From: Mesonia hippocampi
GTDB taxonomy: Bacteria; Bacteroidota; Bacteroidia; Flavobacteriales; Flavobacteriaceae
Direction of reading: 5' to 3'
Assembly: GCF_014197445.1 (NCBI RefSeq)
Contig: NZ_JACIFO010000005.1
Location: 124,001 to 188,000 of the forward strand
Length of the DNA stretch: 64,000 nt
Part shown: positions 62,617-64,000 of the stretch, one piece after another
How positions within the stretch are numbered: the stretch's first letter is position 1
Layout: each line of letters begins with the position of its first letter
Notes under the pieces: generated by a model
Databases searched by the model: none
Seen by the model: only the letters and a program-made list of their open reading frames with translations
What the model was told of the DNA's origin: nothing
Translations under genes and position numbers: made by a program

Positions 62617-63195
62617 ATGAAACTTGTATTTGCATCGAACAACAAAAATAAAATAGCCGAAATAAAAAAACTACTTCCCAATACCATCCAGCTCCTATCA
62701 TTAGCAGATATCGGCTGCCATGAAGATATTGCCGAAACAGCAAACACCATAGAGGGCAACGCTCAATTAAAGGCTAATTATGTAAAAAAACACTACCATT
62801 ACAATTGCTTTTCCGACGATACAGGGCTCGAAGTAGAAGCCTTAAACGGGGCCCCAGGTGTGTTTTCTGCTCGTTATGCAGGCGAACATAAAAACGATAC
62901 CGATAATATTAAAAAATTGCTTTTAAATTTAGCAGAAACCAAAAACAGGAAAGCCCAATTTAAAACGGTAATTAGTCTTTATTTAGACAATCAAGAATTT
63001 AATTTTACAGGCATTTGCAAAGGAGAAATAACCACACAACCCGCAGGTACAAAAGGTTTTGGATACGACCCAATCTTCACTCCTGAAGGATACCAAGAAA
63101 CTTTTGCCGAAATGCCACAAGATGAAAAGAATAAAATAAGCCACCGAGGCAAAGCACTTCAAAAACTTTTAGCTTTTTTAGAAAACAAATCTTAA
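62617..63195 (+). CDS. rdgB: Non-canonical purine NTP pyrophosphatase (RdgB/HAM1)
   Basis: A 192-residue enzyme that hydrolyses ITP, dITP and XTP to the monophosphates and keeps deaminated purines out of nucleic acids. MKLVFASNNKNKIAEIKKLLP is the N-terminus; CFSDDTGLEVEALNGAPGVFSARYAGEH holds the catalytic Asp, and KGFGYDPIFTPEGYQETFAEMPQDEKNKISHRGKALQKL completes the active site. It is close behind rlmH on the same strand and probably co-transcribed with it. Confidence 0.96.
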   Translation: MKLVFASNNKNKIAEIKKLLPNTIQLLSLADIGCHEDIAETANTIEGNAQLKANYVKKHYHYNCFSDDTGLEVEALNGAPGVFSARYAGEHKNDTDNIKKLLLNLAETKNRKAQFKTVISLYLDNQEFNFTGICKGEITTQPAGTKGFGYDPIFTPEGYQETFAEMPQDEKNKISHRGKALQKLLAFLENKS

Positions 63196-63225
63196 TTAAA
63201 CACCTATAAGCTGCTTAATTATAAC

Positions 63226-63233
63226 TATCTTCG
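63226..63233 (+). promoter_or_regulatory. Near-consensus -7 box of the DEAD-box helicase gene
   Basis: TATCTTCG differs from TAnnTTTG at one position (C for T) and is 18 bp before the ATG at 63252. The assignment is tentative. Confidence 0.4.
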
Positions 63234-63251
63234 CCCCCTATTTTTTAGTAT

Positions 63252-64000
63252 ATGAATAAATTTGAAAACTTGGGGTTAGCTCCTCATTTGCTAGACGCGA
63301 TTAACGATATGGGATTTACGACACCTAGCGAGGTGCAATCTCAGGCTATCCCACTATTACTATCTCAAGAAACCGATTTGGTGGCTCTTGCGCAAACAGG
63401 CACAGGAAAAACCGCCGCATTTGGTTTTCCGCTCATCCAGAAAATCCAAGACACCAGTAAGCAAACACAAGGACTTATCCTCTCACCTACGCGTGAACTT
63501 TGCCTACAAATTACAAACGAGCTTAAAAATTATGCCAAATACCTCCCAAAACTTAATGTAGTTGCCATTTATGGAGGCGCCAGCATTACCGACCAAGCAA
63601 GACAAATAGAGCGCGGTGCACAAATTGTTGTGGCAACACCAGGGAGAATGAAAGATATGATTGGCCGAAAAATGGTCGATATTTCTTCCATAGACTATTG
63701 TGTTCTAGACGAAGCTGACGAAATGCTAAACATGGGGTTCTATGAAGATATAAAAGATATCTTAAAACATACGCCAGAACAGAAAAAAACATGGTTATTT
63801 AGTGCCACTATGCCTAAAGAAGTAGCTACTATTGCGAAAGAATTTATGCAAACGCCTAAAGAAATAACCGTAGGTAGTAAAAACGAAGGAAGCAAAAATG
63901 TATCTCACGAATATTACCTTGCTGCAGGACGCGACCGATATTACACCCTAAAACGTTTAGCAGATGCAAACCCCGATATTTTTTCTGTTATATTTTGCCG
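63252..64000 (+). CDS. DEAD-box RNA helicase (5' part, cut by the window end)
   Basis: The first 249 codons of a DEAD-box ATP-dependent RNA helicase; the gene runs beyond the window. Motifs in order are the Q motif (FENLGLAPHLLDAINDMGFTTPSEVQSQAIP), Walker A AQTGTGKTAAF near residues 46-56, PTRELCLQI near 80, TPGRM near 130, DEADEML near 154 and SAT near 184, so the N-terminal RecA-like domain is intact. The family member cannot be named without the C-terminus, although a CsdA/DeaD type is likely. Confidence 0.95.
   Translation, partial: MNKFENLGLAPHLLDAINDMGFTTPSEVQSQAIPLLLSQETDLVALAQTGTGKTAAFGFPLIQKIQDTSKQTQGLILSPTRELCLQITNELKNYAKYLPKLNVVAIYGGASITDQARQIERGAQIVVATPGRMKDMIGRKMVDISSIDYCVLDEADEMLNMGFYEDIKDILKHTPEQKKTWLFSATMPKEVATIAKEFMQTPKEITVGSKNEGSKNVSHEYYLAAGRDRYYTLKRLADANPDIFSVIFC

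Overview
The window is a 64-kb piece of an AT-rich Bacteroidota chromosome, almost certainly from the family Flavobacteriaceae. Three things point there: SusC/SusD outer-membrane import pairs with TonB-type receptors; many small families typical of Flavobacteriia (DUF983, DUF2752, DUF4268, DUF4302, DUF6048/DUF6452-like genes, a CCC-motif membrane protein); and promoters of the Bacteroidota type (TAnnTTTG -7 box, often with TTG about 20 nt upstream) instead of sigma-70 -35/-10 boxes. I see no rRNA, tRNA, CRISPR array, insertion sequence or prophage. Nearly all of the DNA is coding; only one gap exceeds 300 bp (47293-47673).

Layout. 1-4.8 kb (+): a YrdC/Sua5-family protein, CCA-adding enzyme, heme A synthase, a pRiA4b ORF-3-like protein and a nucleoid-associated protein, closed by a terminator. 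4.9-18.4 kb (-): a long run on one strand. Its upstream part is a regulated import locus in transcription order: ECF sigma factor, FecR anti-sigma, STN-containing SusC receptor, SusD lipoprotein, secreted metallophosphoesterase, GDPD lipoprotein. Downstream come an ecotin lipoprotein, a 61-aa protein, a VanX-type D-Ala-D-Ala dipeptidase overlapping a SanA/YdcF-like membrane protein, and a secreted S9 peptidase. 18.5-24 kb: ychF and a 2[4Fe-4S] ferredoxin (-), then a LuxC-like acyl-CoA reductase, serC, a phosphoglycerate-dehydrogenase-type enzyme, a membrane protein and a ribosome hibernation factor (+). 24-30 kb: small membrane proteins, an AraC regulator, an Smr protein, two exported proteins of unknown function and ornithine aminotransferase.

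30-38 kb: rlmD with a lipoprotein/outer-membrane pair, two methyltransferases, a ZIP transporter, DUF4268, thioredoxin reductase and tryptophan 2,3-dioxygenase. 38-47.3 kb (+): acetyl-CoA synthetase, then a second import locus of SusC, SusD, a zinc metallohydrolase lipoprotein and a DUF4302 lipoprotein. 47.3-54.5 kb: KAS III, htpG, hisS, and the rpsF-rpsR-rplI operon. 54.6-57.1 kb (+): a compact set of ECF sigma factor, 65-aa protein and MscS-type channel, followed by an orphan LytTR response regulator. 57-64 kb: priA, a chalcone-isomerase-like secreted protein, a BrkB-family membrane protein, nadC, rlmH, rdgB and a DEAD-box helicase cut off by the window end.

How the genes fit together. Most are housekeeping (translation, tRNA and rRNA modification, replication restart, NAD and serine synthesis). 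The accessory content is two outer-membrane import loci. The first looks built to sense and import phosphodiester compounds and to cleave them with two phosphoesterases. The second pairs import with a HExxH zinc hydrolase, so peptides or a protein-linked glycan are plausible substrates. The least explained items are the sigma/65-aa/MscS unit, the ecotin lipoprotein with a changed reactive site, paired symmetric divergent promoters, and the repeat-bearing gap at 47.3-47.7 kb. Function calls rest on motifs read by eye; no database search was run.
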